This document shows positions 54,198 to 63,922 of a stretch of 64,000 nt of DNA, piece after piece (position 1 is the first letter of the stretch; each line of letters opens with the position of its first letter). Below the pieces are notes generated by a model. The model ran no database searches, was not told where the DNA came from, and saw nothing but the letters and a program-made list of their open reading frames with translations. The translations under genes and the position numbers were made by a program. Source of the stretch: Njordibacter sp002335115. Lineage in GTDB: Bacteria; Pseudomonadota; Gammaproteobacteria; Pseudomonadales; Balneatricaceae. The stretch spans positions 124,001-188,000 of the forward strand of contig CALSSH010000001.1 of assembly GCA_943788965.1 (NCBI GenBank), written 5' to 3'.

Positions 54198-54990
54198 GAA
54201 ACCTGTAACCTTTTTATTTTTTAGCATTCTTCTGACCAGTAGCACGGTTATCCGGGCTCACGAATTTTGGTTAGAGGCCTTACCATTCTATCAAAAAATT
54301 GATCGCACGACAGAAATTACCATTAATGTTGGCCAACAAATGGATGGTCAATTGCTGCCTAATATTCCTGTTTGGTATCGACACTTTGACGTCATCACAG
54401 GTGATGGGCTGCAAGCTGTTGAGGGTGAATTGGGACGTGATCCAGCAGGGTATGTAAACATTAAAGCACCTGGTATCTATGCAATTGGTTATGAAAGTAC
54501 AAAGAAATCCGTTAATTTAGAGCCAGAAAAATTCACTGATTACTTAAAAAATGAAGGCTTAGAAAAAATTATAAAACGCCGCAAGCAACTTAATGAGAGT
54601 GAAAAAAATGGCCTTGAGATTTATTATCGTAACGTTAAGGCATTAATTAAGATTGGTGATAAAAGCCAATATAATTTTTATAACCATGATTTTAAATACC
54701 CACTTAATATAAACCCACTGCAAAACCCTTATGAGCTTTTAAAGGGAGATGAGTTGCGCGTCCAACTGACCTTTAACCAAAAACCAGCAGCAAATTTATT
54801 ACTGCATGGGAAAATAAAAAACAAACCTACTTTTGAATTCAGTTTGCGCACTGACGCGCTGGGTTATGCCACTATTCCTTTAGCGCATAGTGGCATTTGG
54901 TTACTTCATACGGTTGAAATGATTCGGTCTGAACAACCTAACATCGACTGGGAAAGCTATTGGGGCAGCCTAACCTTTGAAATTCGTTAA
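54196..54990 (+). CDS. DUF4198-family exported protein (metal-uptake associated)
   Basis: A 264-residue periplasmic protein: Sec leader ending SSTVIRA before HEFWLEALPFYQ. The mature His-Glu-Phe-Trp start marks the DUF4198 group, often encoded beside nickel or cobalt transporters, where the N-terminal His may bind metal. Its ATG overlaps the likely start of hupE on the other strand, so the pair is divergent with no gap. It probably works with the HupE-like protein in metal uptake; the metal is unknown. Confidence 0.83.
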   Translation: MKPVTFLFFSILLTSSTVIRAHEFWLEALPFYQKIDRTTEITINVGQQMDGQLLPNIPVWYRHFDVITGDGLQAVEGELGRDPAGYVNIKAPGIYAIGYESTKKSVNLEPEKFTDYLKNEGLEKIIKRRKQLNESEKNGLEIYYRNVKALIKIGDKSQYNFYNHDFKYPLNINPLQNPYELLKGDELRVQLTFNQKPAANLLLHGKIKNKPTFEFSLRTDALGYATIPLAHSGIWLLHTVEMIRSEQPNIDWESYWGSLTFEIR

Positions 54991-55017
54991 CCCTATTCAC
55001 CGAGTGCTTAGTGAATT

Positions 55018-55758
55018 TTAATCAGCCTTAACAAGGCTGGTAGCCTGATGATAGAAGTTAACAATCCACTGAAATAGTAGTCGGGTATCTGGTGTGCCCG
55101 CACTATTGGCCATACCTTGGGCCCGAACAGTAGGGCGATCATCAAAACTGGGGGCAGAAAGTACGCCCTCTACCATTTGGGTGTTAAATTCAGGATGACC
55201 CTGAATACTTAGCATATGGGGGCTATATTGCACCATATAGTTGGGGCAAAAATCACTGCTGGCGAGCACTTTGGCGCCTTTTGGGAGTTGTTCTACTTGA
55301 TCTTGGTGAAATACCATCACATTAATCATTGCGGCCTTAGGTTGCATAAATGAGGCATGCCCCACCACCTTATTGTGCGAAGCGCCAATGCCCCATCCTT
55401 TGCGACTAAGGGCCACTTTTCCACCCAGTACTTGGGCCATGAGTTGATGGCCAAAGCAGATGCCAAATGTTGGCTTTTGTACTTTATCCAGTTGTTTAAT
55501 AAAGTCACTCAATTGGTGAATCCATTCAATGTCTTCATACACCCCTGCAGGACTGCCATTTATTAACCAAACATCACACTGATCTACATTATTAGGCAAC
55601 TCACCTGCATAGGCTTTAAAGTCAGTAAATCTAATATTATGGTCTATGGCCAGAAATTGTTTTCTAAAAATGGCAGGGTAGTTGAGTCCGCCTACCTGTT
55701 CGAGAATGGGTTCGAAGGTATGGCACAGCAATAGACCAATATGTAAGGGTGAACTCAT
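55018..55758 (-). CDS. Class I glutamine amidotransferase-like protein
   Basis: A 246-residue stand-alone GATase domain: nucleophile Cys101 in PTFGICFGHQLMAQ, with His188 and Glu190 (SIQGHPEF) completing the triad. It resembles the GMP-synthase-type amidotransferases found alone near amine-use genes (gamma-glutamyl hydrolysis), and follows the agmatinase gene by about 60 bases in the same direction. It may hydrolyse gamma-glutamyl polyamine derivatives, but PuuD-specific features are not evident to me. Confidence 0.86.
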   Translation of the reverse strand: MSSPLHIGLLLCHTFEPILEQVGGLNYPAIFRKQFLAIDHNIRFTDFKAYAGELPNNVDQCDVWLINGSPAGVYEDIEWIHQLSDFIKQLDKVQKPTFGICFGHQLMAQVLGGKVALSRKGWGIGASHNKVVGHASFMQPKAAMINVMVFHQDQVEQLPKGAKVLASSDFCPNYMVQYSPHMLSIQGHPEFNTQMVEGVLSAPSFDDRPTVRAQGMANSAGTPDTRLLFQWIVNFYHQATSLVKAD

Positions 55759-55819
55759 GCTGACTAGATCCTAAAAATGGGATAAAAAAAGGTTTCTTAA
55801 GGCAGAATAATGGTTAGCT

Positions 55820-56770
55820 TTATACCCGATACTTCACGCCTGGAAATACACAAAGCATCTCAAACAATAAATTAGCGGCCGTCAGTGCTGTATTCCCGGT
55901 CGTATCATAAGCGGGTGCTACTTCAACTAAATCACCACCCACGACTTCAAGTCCACGACACCCACGAATAATCTCCAGCCCCTGATGAATGCTCAAGCCT
56001 CCAATTTCGGGCGTTCCTGTGCCAGCCGCATAAGCTGGATCCAGTCCATCAATATCAAAGGTGATATAAACTGGCCCGACACCCAGCTGTTCTCGAACTT
56101 CAGACATTAATGGTTTGAGTGATTTATACCAGCAGTCCTCGGCTGGAACGACCCGCACGCCCTGCTCGCGGGGCCAATCAAAGTCGTCTGCTGCATATCC
56201 GGTCGCACGAAGGCCAATTTGTACCATTCGTTTGGGATCGACTAGTTTTTCTTCAATGGCGCGGCGAAATGGAGTACCGTGCGCTATACGCTCTCCAAAC
56301 ATTGTATCATTGATATCGGCATGGGCATCGACATGGACGATTCCTACAGGCCCATATTTTTTGGCAATCGAGCGCAGAATTGGTAGGGCAATCGTATGAT
56401 CACCTCCCATCGTGAGTGGTTTGCAATGCTGTGCAAGAATATCATCGTAGGCCGATTCAATAATGGCCATCGACTTGTCGATATTGAAAGTATTAATGGC
56501 AACGTCACCAATATCAGCGACTTGTAATGAATCAAACGGTGCAGCGCGAGTCGCCATGTTGTAGGGTCGAATTAAACAGGATTCACTGCGAATTTGTCTC
56601 GGCCCAAATCTGGCTCCTGAACGGTTTGATGTGCCAATGTCGAAGGGGACGCCAACAAAAGCAACATCAAGATCCTTTGCGTTAGGTACGTGGGGTAATC
56701 GCATCATGGTAGCAATACCTCCAAAACGAGGCATATCGTTTCCACCGATGGGTTGGTTGAATTTTTTCAT
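55820..56770 (-). CDS. speB: Agmatinase / ureohydrolase-family enzyme
   Basis: A 316-residue binuclear manganese hydrolase converting agmatine to putrescine and urea. Metal ligands are visible: His125 (GGDHTIALP), Asp148, His150 and Asp152 (HVDAHADIND), Asp239 and Asp241 (TFDIDGLDPA). Agmatinase is favoured over arginase by the GGDHT/length pattern and by the polyamine ABC genes upstream. Guanidinobutyrase or guanidinopropionase remain possible, since family members share these motifs. Confidence 0.88.
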   Translation of the reverse strand: MKKFNQPIGGNDMPRFGGIATMMRLPHVPNAKDLDVAFVGVPFDIGTSNRSGARFGPRQIRSESCLIRPYNMATRAAPFDSLQVADIGDVAINTFNIDKSMAIIESAYDDILAQHCKPLTMGGDHTIALPILRSIAKKYGPVGIVHVDAHADINDTMFGERIAHGTPFRRAIEEKLVDPKRMVQIGLRATGYAADDFDWPREQGVRVVPAEDCWYKSLKPLMSEVREQLGVGPVYITFDIDGLDPAYAAGTGTPEIGGLSIHQGLEIIRGCRGLEVVGGDLVEVAPAYDTTGNTALTAANLLFEMLCVFPGVKYRV

Positions 56771-57410
56771 AACTATACCTTTTCAATGGTTTTTACTAAC
56801 AAGCTACATACGAATAAGGTTGCGTTGATGGTGCACATTAAACTCTGAAAGAGCTAAAGGTGCATAATATTAATGGGTAATTTTATTAGACGCTACATTA
56901 ATTTTTGATCATCAGATAGATTTGAGAGATCAGCATCTTCGATCTACAGCCCATCAGACTGAACGTCTGCAGAAAAGGATCCCTGTTACACGCGCCTATA
57001 ATGTTAAGACTCCCAGAAAATCGGCCATAGTAACCTTTTTCAGAGCGTATATCTTAACCTGGATAAATGCAAAGACGTTTTTCAGTATGGCGTTGCAATA
57101 TTTTGAGCTCTGTCAATAACACGGCATATATGACCACCATTATGCTTACCACTGCAAAGAGCGTAGGTAAAATTTACGCAAGAATTTAAATGACATATGG
57201 GTTTATAGATATTATTGGGGATTGGGTGGTACATGACTGTTTGTTGGTGCTGAACGGATGCAAGGAGTATGTCAGCAGAGTAACATAATCAGCGGTGACC
57301 CTCATCCATGTAACCCAGTTCGATTTGACCTTTGAATGCTGACACCAAATGGCGTCAGCCAATCACAAAAAATCAAAGGTTGAGCTATAGGTATGACCCA
57401 GAAAGGCGCG
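56771..57410. other. Gene-free interval between the permease and agmatinase genes
   Basis: These 640 bases contain only weak open frames without ribosome sites or family likeness. On the minus strand a nine-base stem (57338-57346 with 57351-57359, one G-U pair, four-base loop) lies about 50 bases after the permease stop and might end its transcript, but no T-run follows. The agmatinase promoter is expected in the left part. Confidence 0.45.
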
Positions 57411-58625
57411 CTAGCCTGGAGTTATCCCCCGCAACCGTTCCGAGCGCCGCCGCAACAATTCAAGGGTCATCAACAAGGCGACTGAAATACAGACAAGGAT
57501 GGTTGCCACTGCGAGAATAGTTGGACTGATTTGTTCACGCAGACCTATGAACATCTGCCACGGAAGCGTCTTTTGACTGGCAGACCCAATGAACATTACC
57601 ACGACAACTTCGTCAAAGGACGTTATAAAGGCGAAGAGACCACCAGACACAACACCTGGAAAGATCAGCGGCATCTGCACGCGGAAAAACGTGGTTACTG
57701 GGTTTGCACCCATATTGGCTGCTGCACGGGTCAACGAGGAGTCAAAACCGACAAGGGTTGCCGTCACTGTAATAATGACAAATGGAATTCCTAAAACGGC
57801 ATGTGCTAACACAACCTTGACGTAACCAACAAAATTCTTGTCCATGCCCAAAGTATCTTCCATAAAATTACCCATAGAAGAGTAAAAGAAAAACATACCG
57901 GTTGCTGAAATAATGAGGGGCACAATCATAGGCGAAATCAAAATCGCCATAATGGCACGCTTGGCGGGCACATGACTTTGACTTAGTCCAATCGCTGCCA
58001 GTGTTCCTAGAGAAACAGAGATAATTGTCGCAATTGGCGCAATAATTAATGAGTTCCAGAACGAGCGTTGCCACTCATCATTATTGAAGAAATCTTGATA
58101 GTGCTTGAGAGAATAACCTGCGGGATCAAATTGCAGCATTTCAGTAGTAAAGGTGAAGTAATTCTGCGCATTGAAAGACAGGGGCATCACAACGAGAATA
58201 GGCGTAATCAAAAATATAAAGATTAGCCCACAAATCACCCTAAAGCTGTAGTGCCATAGTACCTGATTTGAGGTTAAATAAGAGTGCAATTTGACGCGAT
58301 AACCACCTTCATAAATCCAGTAAAAAAACCACCCTAAAAACCACCCAGTTAGTGCTCCAAAAATGCTGCCAACCAGGCCCAAGAATAAAAAACCTAAGGC
58401 AGCCAAAAGTACAGGCAAAAGCAAGCGCACAGATTTTGGCTTAAGATATTCAGTAACAGTAATAACATAACTGAGCACTACTAAGATTACTGCACCGAAA
58501 ACCATCCCAATTAGAGCAGATCCAAATGCTGGACCAACAAATAGACCAATAAAGGCCCCCATCAGCCCCATGACTGATAATACAAAAGACATTGGCTGTC
58601 TTGCACCTTGAGAAAAATTATCCAT
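57411..58625 (-). CDS. Polyamine-type ABC transporter permease, PotC family, with extended N-terminus
   Basis: A 404-residue permease. The C-terminal 280 residues are an ordinary PotC: QRSFWNSLIIAPIATIISV and the EAA-type loop DSSLTRAAANMGANPVTTFFRVQMPLI. The first 120 or so residues are additional and contain about four hydrophobic, Gly-rich segments (FIGLFVGPAFGSALIG; FLGLVGSIFGALTGWFLGWFFYWIY). PotC proteins are normally about 260-290 residues. The last gene of the ABC operon, five bases after the PotB-type gene. Confidence 0.88.
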   Translation of the reverse strand: MDNFSQGARQPMSFVLSVMGLMGAFIGLFVGPAFGSALIGMVFGAVILVVLSYVITVTEYLKPKSVRLLLPVLLAALGFLFLGLVGSIFGALTGWFLGWFFYWIYEGGYRVKLHSYLTSNQVLWHYSFRVICGLIFIFLITPILVVMPLSFNAQNYFTFTTEMLQFDPAGYSLKHYQDFFNNDEWQRSFWNSLIIAPIATIISVSLGTLAAIGLSQSHVPAKRAIMAILISPMIVPLIISATGMFFFYSSMGNFMEDTLGMDKNFVGYVKVVLAHAVLGIPFVIITVTATLVGFDSSLTRAAANMGANPVTTFFRVQMPLIFPGVVSGGLFAFITSFDEVVVVMFIGSASQKTLPWQMFIGLREQISPTILAVATILVCISVALLMTLELLRRRSERLRGITPG

Positions 58626-58629
58626 AATC

Positions 58630-59904
58630 TTAGCCCCCCAACTTTACGTTATCGATGCCAACAATTTTGTCATAAGCCCAGTAGAGTATTAACACTACCG
58701 CAAGTAAAATGGCTCCAAGTGCTGCAGCGAGTCCCCAATTCATTGATTGGAAAATATGGTAGGCAATTCTGTTAGAAATAAAGACGCCTTTGTTACCACC
58801 AACAATTTCTGGCGTAATATAGTAGCCGATCGATAGTATGAAAACTAAGATAGATCCAGCCCCAATTCCAGGCACTGATTGTGGAAAGTAAACTCTCCAA
58901 AATGCTGTCCAATTAGTTGCACCAAGAGATTTTGCTGCTTGTAGGTAGGTTGGTTGTATTGTTTGCATCACTGAATACATGGGCAGGATCATAAACGGCA
59001 ACAAAATATGCGTCATCGCAATGATGGTACCAAACTGATTGTTGATCATCACTAACCTACCTGATTCTTCAATTATTCCTAGCGCAACAAAAAGGTCGTT
59101 GATCACTCCTTGCTGCTGCAGCATGACTTTCCATGCTGAGGTTCTTACCAGCAAAGAGGTCCAGAATGGTAATAGGACGAGAATCATTAACAAGTTGGAT
59201 TGACTTCTGGGCAGATTAGCAAGCAACCACGCCACTGGATACCCCAATAAAATACAGGCCACCGTAATCATCAGAGACATAATCAGTGTACGTTGAAACA
59301 GTTTAATCAAAATCTGCTTATTTTCAGGCTGAAATTCTGGGCCATGTAGGGTTTTACGCATATCCACTGCATTAAAAAAATAGCCAGCAGTATAAGTTGA
59401 ACTATGTGTTTTAAGTGTTTGCCATATCTCAACCTCGCCCCAGCTTTTATGCACGGCTATCAATTTTTCTTTAAATGGCGCGTCAGCCTCAAGATCCCAC
59501 TTTTTTGCTTGTCGCGCAGTTTTCTTGAAGAGGGAAGCACTACCAGATTTTTCATAATTCAATCGAAGCCCAACCCTTGTGTGGCTTTTGTTTTTTGCTG
59601 CGCGCTGAATGTCTCCAGCAAAAGCTGCATAAACAGATTCATTTGGCAGTTCACCCGATTTCCCATTCCAAGTCGCTAGGGCGGCCACAGTCTCTGGTAA
59701 TATTTCCACTACAATGTTGTTTTCTACCGAGCGAAAGAGCATAGATCCTATCGGGAAAAGAAATGTAATTAAAACAAAGATGAGTAGTGGTGATATCAGG
59801 AGCAGCGCCCGAATTTTTTGCCGCTTTAATGCCGAAGCCAAACTTTGCTTAAGTGGTTTTCCATCCACGGTCATCAAAGCGCCGGTTGCGTTATTATCAA
59901 TCAT
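58630..59904 (-). CDS. Polyamine-type ABC transporter permease, PotB family
   Basis: A 424-residue permease. After the first helix (LLISPLLIFVLITFLFPIGSM) a periplasmic insert of about 130 residues follows, as in the longer PotB relatives of proteobacteria. The membrane core follows from about residue 200, with the EAA loop PTYLQAAKSLGATNWTAFWRVYFPQS. It pairs with the PotC-type protein to form the channel. It is separated from the binding-protein gene by a terminator-like hairpin. Confidence 0.9.
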   Translation of the reverse strand: MIDNNATGALMTVDGKPLKQSLASALKRQKIRALLLISPLLIFVLITFLFPIGSMLFRSVENNIVVEILPETVAALATWNGKSGELPNESVYAAFAGDIQRAAKNKSHTRVGLRLNYEKSGSASLFKKTARQAKKWDLEADAPFKEKLIAVHKSWGEVEIWQTLKTHSSTYTAGYFFNAVDMRKTLHGPEFQPENKQILIKLFQRTLIMSLMITVACILLGYPVAWLLANLPRSQSNLLMILVLLPFWTSLLVRTSAWKVMLQQQGVINDLFVALGIIEESGRLVMINNQFGTIIAMTHILLPFMILPMYSVMQTIQPTYLQAAKSLGATNWTAFWRVYFPQSVPGIGAGSILVFILSIGYYITPEIVGGNKGVFISNRIAYHIFQSMNWGLAAALGAILLAVVLILYWAYDKIVGIDNVKLGG

Positions 59905-60003
59905 GTCGTTCCCATCACTAGCTCAGAGTTCTATAAAGCCAACTAATTTAAAATGCAAAAGGGCCAATCGTAGCTATTTTGCATTTTGAATTGTCTGATT
60001 AAA

Positions 60004-60029
60004 AAAAAGGGCCAACCAAGGCCCTTTTT
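60004..60029 (-). terminator. Intercistronic terminator/attenuator after the PotD-type gene
   Basis: Perfect ten-base arms AAAAAGGGCC (60004-60013) and GGCCCTTTTT (60020-60029) with a six-base loop. On the operon strand the hairpin is followed by a run of eight T. It lies 16 bases after the binding-protein stop and before the permeases, so it would favour binding-protein mRNA. Confidence 0.85.
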
Positions 60030-60044
60030 ACATTTTAGATTGTC

Positions 60045-61145
60045 TTACTTTGCAAGCCAAGCTTGAAACTTCGACTCAATATCGTCCTTATAATCTGCCC
60101 AGAAAGCATAGTTCATGAGGAACGTATTTTTCGAGTTGGCAGGATCAGTCGGCATATGAGGTGCCATGGCAATACCCAACTCTGCATGCTTATCAACCAA
60201 GGGAGCTGAAGACGCGCGGGTTGGTCCATAACTAATCCATTTAGACTGATCTGCAAGACGCTGCGTGTCGGTTGCAAACTTTACATAGTCCAAAGCTCGT
60301 GCTTCACGCTCAGGGCTAAGACCAGTTGGAATAATCCAGCCGTCAAGGTCATAAATCTGTGCGTCCCAAAGCATTGAAACAGGTTGCTTGTCTTCTTCGA
60401 TCAAAGCAAATAAACGGCCATTAAAAGTTGAACCCATAACGACTTCACCATCAGCTAATAATTGCGGCGTGTCAGCACCTGCAGACCACCAGATCACATC
60501 ATCTTTGATGGTATCAAGTTTCGCAAGAGCTTGATCCTGACCAGCTTCTGTTTCTAAAGTAGAATAGATATCTGCCTTGGCAACACCATCACACAAAAGG
60601 GCCCATTCCATGTTGGAAAGCGCGCCTTTCTTCAATGAACGTTTGCCAGGATAAGCTTTTGTATCAAAGATTGCACAGATACTAGTTGGTGGGGTACTTC
60701 CAACCATGTCATTGCGGAAACCTACAGTATAGGAATAAACAATCTGTGGGATAAAGCAAGGCGACACGATAAAAGAACCAAAATCGTCTGAAGCAGAGGT
60801 ACCATCTGGCGCAGAGGCTAGCATGGAATCATGATCGATCTCCATTGCAAGACCTTCGTCGCAAAGCTGCATCGCCGGACCAGCTTCAACATCAACTAGA
60901 TCCCAAGTTAGGTTGCCAGCTTCGTTCATAGCACGCAATTTTGCTACTGCGGTGCCAGAACTCTCGTCATTAATAATAGTGACGCCAGTTTTTGCCGAAT
61001 AGGGCTCATGGTAAGCTTTTAGTTGTGATTTAGAATAGGCTCCGCCCCAAGAAACGATAGTCATTTCCTCATGCGAGCCTGCAAGTGCCAATCCAGCAGG
61101 TAGCGATAGAGCCACCGTCACTAGAACTGTTTTAGTGAATTTCAT
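60045..61145 (-). CDS. Polyamine-type ABC transporter substrate-binding protein, PotD family
   Basis: A 366-residue periplasmic binding protein with a Sec leader (ending GLALA before GSHEEMTIVSWGG) and the PotD-family pattern VSWGGAYSKSQLKAYHEPY, TWDLVDVEAGPAMQLCDEG. Relatives bind spermidine, putrescine or other cationic amines. Agmatinase downstream suggests agmatine or putrescine. Cys pairs in the mature part (about residues 140-190) may form disulfides. Confidence 0.9.
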   Translation of the reverse strand: MKFTKTVLVTVALSLPAGLALAGSHEEMTIVSWGGAYSKSQLKAYHEPYSAKTGVTIINDESSGTAVAKLRAMNEAGNLTWDLVDVEAGPAMQLCDEGLAMEIDHDSMLASAPDGTSASDDFGSFIVSPCFIPQIVYSYTVGFRNDMVGSTPPTSICAIFDTKAYPGKRSLKKGALSNMEWALLCDGVAKADIYSTLETEAGQDQALAKLDTIKDDVIWWSAGADTPQLLADGEVVMGSTFNGRLFALIEEDKQPVSMLWDAQIYDLDGWIIPTGLSPEREARALDYVKFATDTQRLADQSKWISYGPTRASSAPLVDKHAELGIAMAPHMPTDPANSKNTFLMNYAFWADYKDDIESKFQAWLAK

Positions 61146-61257
61146 TTCATACTCCCAAAGTAGCCCGTTTTTTATTAGTAGAATCTAGGTTACGGACAGA
61201 ACAAAAGATTCTTATATAAGCTACGTCCCTTATGGGACGTACTTAGTAATTTTAGAT

Positions 61258-62361
61258 TTACGCGTCTAGAGCTCGGCAATCTGATGGTAGCCAGCCAATA
61301 TCAATCTGGGCACCAGGTTCTAGCCGAACTTGATCCGGCGCGTTGCGTGTTTTAACAATAAAATTGTCATTGCCAGCGACTTGCAGGCGGGTACGGAACA
61401 TGTCACCCATATAAATGAATTCGAGCACTTCTGCCCTGAGCCTATGTGCACCAGGGCGCATTCGGGCTTTGTCTAATTCAACTCGTTCAGGTCGGATTGA
61501 CACCCGCGTCTTCTCACCAGCTTTGGTGACATTGACAGGGTTACATTCGATGACGTTGCCATCATTCAGCTGAACTAGAGCCAAACCATTCGACATCTCT
61601 TTAACCACGCCTTCTAGTGTGTTGTTCTCGCCAATAAATTGCGCCACAAAACTATTTTCAGGAGATTCATATAATTCTGCTGGTGGTGCCAATTGCTGAA
61701 TCCGCCCATCATTGAATACTGCGACTCGATCCGACATAGTTAATGCTTCTGTCTGGTCATGAGTCACATAAACCACGGTGATGCCAAGATTTTCTGCAAT
61801 TCGCTTAATTTCAAACTGCATATGCTCACGCAGTTGCTTATCGAGTGCGCCTAAAGGTTCATCCATCAAAACAAGCTCGGCTTCGAACACGAGCGCACGC
61901 GCTAGAGCCACCCGTTGTTGTTGGCCACCAGATAATTGAGCTGGCCTACGGCCACCAAAATCACCCATTTGAACCATTTCCAGGGCGCGCTTCACCTTAG
62001 CTTCGCGATCAGACTTGCCGATTTTTCGAACTTCGAGCGGAAATGCAAGGTTCTCTGCCACAGTCATGTGGGGGAAAAGTGCATAATTTTGAAATACCAT
62101 ACCAATTCCACGCTTATGGGGTGGAATATTATTGATCGAGATGCCATCCAGCATAATATCGCCGTGGGTTGCTGTTTCAAAACCAGCCAGCATCATTAGG
62201 CAGGTCGTTTTACCCGACCCAGAAGGGCCTAACATGGTTAGAAACTCGCCTCTAGGCATCGATAGGTTTAGGTCTTTCACCACCAACGACAGGCCATCAT
62301 AACTTTTTTGGACACGATCAAATTTTACAAAAGCATCAGTTTCACTCGTCTTGCTTGTCAA
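61258..62361 (-). CDS. potA: Polyamine-type ABC transporter ATP-binding protein, PotA family
   Basis: A 367-residue ATPase: Walker A GPSGSGKT (about residues 45-52), signature LSGGQQQRVALARAL, Walker B LVLMDEPLGALD and switch His in VYVTHDQTEAL. A TOBE regulatory domain follows from about residue 280. It is the first gene of the operon potA-potD-potB-potC. The start is TTG with AAAGGTG upstream; no ATG fits. Polyamine uptake is the family role. Confidence 0.9.
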   Translation of the reverse strand: MTSKTSETDAFVKFDRVQKSYDGLSLVVKDLNLSMPRGEFLTMLGPSGSGKTTCLMMLAGFETATHGDIMLDGISINNIPPHKRGIGMVFQNYALFPHMTVAENLAFPLEVRKIGKSDREAKVKRALEMVQMGDFGGRRPAQLSGGQQQRVALARALVFEAELVLMDEPLGALDKQLREHMQFEIKRIAENLGITVVYVTHDQTEALTMSDRVAVFNDGRIQQLAPPAELYESPENSFVAQFIGENNTLEGVVKEMSNGLALVQLNDGNVIECNPVNVTKAGEKTRVSIRPERVELDKARMRPGAHRLRAEVLEFIYMGDMFRTRLQVAGNDNFIVKTRNAPDQVRLEPGAQIDIGWLPSDCRALDA

Positions 62362-62867
62362 AAAATTACACCTTTTTCTATTTTGCCGTTGAATTTAGCC
62401 GCCGCGATTGGCATATTTTGGGCTTGAGACTTATTCAGGGCCGTTCACCCCGCTGAGAAACTACGATATCGCTAAACCATACTAGGAAACAACCCCAAAA
62501 GACCAAAAGTACGCGTTTAGACAAAATAAGTAACACAATTGGCATCTTGTTAGAATTTTTATACCAAAAGAACGTTCAATTGTTGGCAGTTCAAAGCTTA
62601 AACCCGTGGGCAATTCTTGCAGCCTCATGAAGGATCCTGTGACTGTCACCCCGTCATTCTAGACGCCATTTTACACCAATTAAATATTAAGTTATTTAAA
62701 TTACCTTAATTAAATTATTATTTATTAGCAAGTTAGTTAACCACTTAGTGTTCTTTTAATCGTGTTCTTTTGAGTCATTGGTTTGCGAACTAGCCTGTTC
62801 ATCTTTTAAAACACTAATCTTAATAAAGAAAACTAACTTTTTATGATTCAACTTTTGATCTTGCAAA
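62362..62867. other. Gene-free interval upstream of potA
   Basis: These 506 bases hold no convincing gene. The part near 62680-62760 is very A+T-rich (repeated TTAAATTA-type words). The left end must carry the promoter of the polyamine operon. No strong hairpin or clear operator was found. Confidence 0.4.
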
Positions 62868-63647
62868 TTAATAGGTTGCCAAACTATGGGTGTCCCCATC
62901 TACAGTCAGGCTTTGGCCGGAAATCTTGGCACCTAAATCAGAAAAACTAAAAACAATCATGTTGGCGATATCTTCAGCATCAACAAAAGTGGTCATAGAC
63001 GTATTTTGCACGTTATCTTGGCGCACTTTTTCCACACTTTCTCCAGTGGCTTTGGCAATGCTGCTGATGACGCGATCCATGCGTGCACCATTGACCGAAC
63101 CTGGACAGATGCAGTTGACCCTTACGTTAAAAGGTCCTAGCTCCATGGCCATGGTTTTACTCAGACCCACAATAGCCCACTTAGCACTGGCGTAGGGGCT
63201 GCGCATTGGATAACCATAAAGGCCAGCAGTAGAAGACAAATTCATGATGGCACCCCCTTGACGTTTAAGTAAAGGAATAGCATGTTTGGAAACATAAAAA
63301 GTCGCATGTAAGTTCACGTCAAAGGTGGCTTTCCAAGCGTCAATATCTAAGCTCTCAAGCGGTCCTGCAGGTCCTGAAACGCCTGCGTTATTGACTAAAA
63401 AATCCAGTTGACCCAAAAACTCTTGTTGCAATTGAACGAACATTTTAGCCACCTCATCAGGCTCTGCAACGTTGGTTACACTGGTCAACAAAAGGGGGTG
63501 GAGTTGCTTTAACTGTGCTAAGGCTTCAGCGTCTATGTCACACACGTGTACCTGAGCTCCAGCATTGAGCAGGGCAATGGCTGTGGCTTTGCCGATGCCG
63601 GTAGCACCTGCTGTAATTAAAACCTTCTTATTTTTAATGCCTTGCAT
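62868..63647 (-). CDS. Short-chain dehydrogenase/reductase
   Basis: Classical SDR of 259 residues: cofactor loop TAGATGIGKA (12-21), NNAG (86-89), catalytic Ser139, Tyr152 and Lys156 (PYASAKWAIVGLSK). A conserved Asp (CDIDAE) after the second strand indicates NAD preference. It is close to the many 3-hydroxy/2-keto SDRs of central metabolism; the substrate is unknown. A single leftward gene with no operon partners in view, divergent from the gene at the window end. Confidence 0.88.
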   Translation of the reverse strand: MQGIKNKKVLITAGATGIGKATAIALLNAGAQVHVCDIDAEALAQLKQLHPLLLTSVTNVAEPDEVAKMFVQLQQEFLGQLDFLVNNAGVSGPAGPLESLDIDAWKATFDVNLHATFYVSKHAIPLLKRQGGAIMNLSSTAGLYGYPMRSPYASAKWAIVGLSKTMAMELGPFNVRVNCICPGSVNGARMDRVISSIAKATGESVEKVRQDNVQNTSMTTFVDAEDIANMIVFSFSDLGAKISGQSLTVDGDTHSLATY

Positions 63648-63922
63648 GATGTTTATTCCCTATTAATGATGGGCTTGATAGTGAACTAGGTTAATTCTTT
63701 GAGCTTGTACATATCCGCAGTATATTTGTCTGTTTTTGTTAAGAATTAAATCTATAAGTACCGATAAACTTCTTGTCTCTGCGCCACTTTGGGCGCTGAG
63801 AGTTGGCAATCAGCTTATTATCGGTTTAGTTATAGGTATAGGTTTGGGTATGCTGATTTGGACTATATGCAGTTTAAGCTAAGGCCTTGGTTGGCTGTGC
63901 TGAATTCACTAAGGATCATGAG

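Noticed and set aside
56922..57119. 65-codon rightward frame in the long gap near agmatinase
   Set aside because: No ribosome site, no recognisable domain and atypical residue mix; probably chance.
57531..57825. Rightward frames with Cys/His-rich residues opposite the PotC-type gene
   Set aside because: Antisense to a well-supported permease; the apparent zinc-finger pattern comes from reverse codons of common residues.
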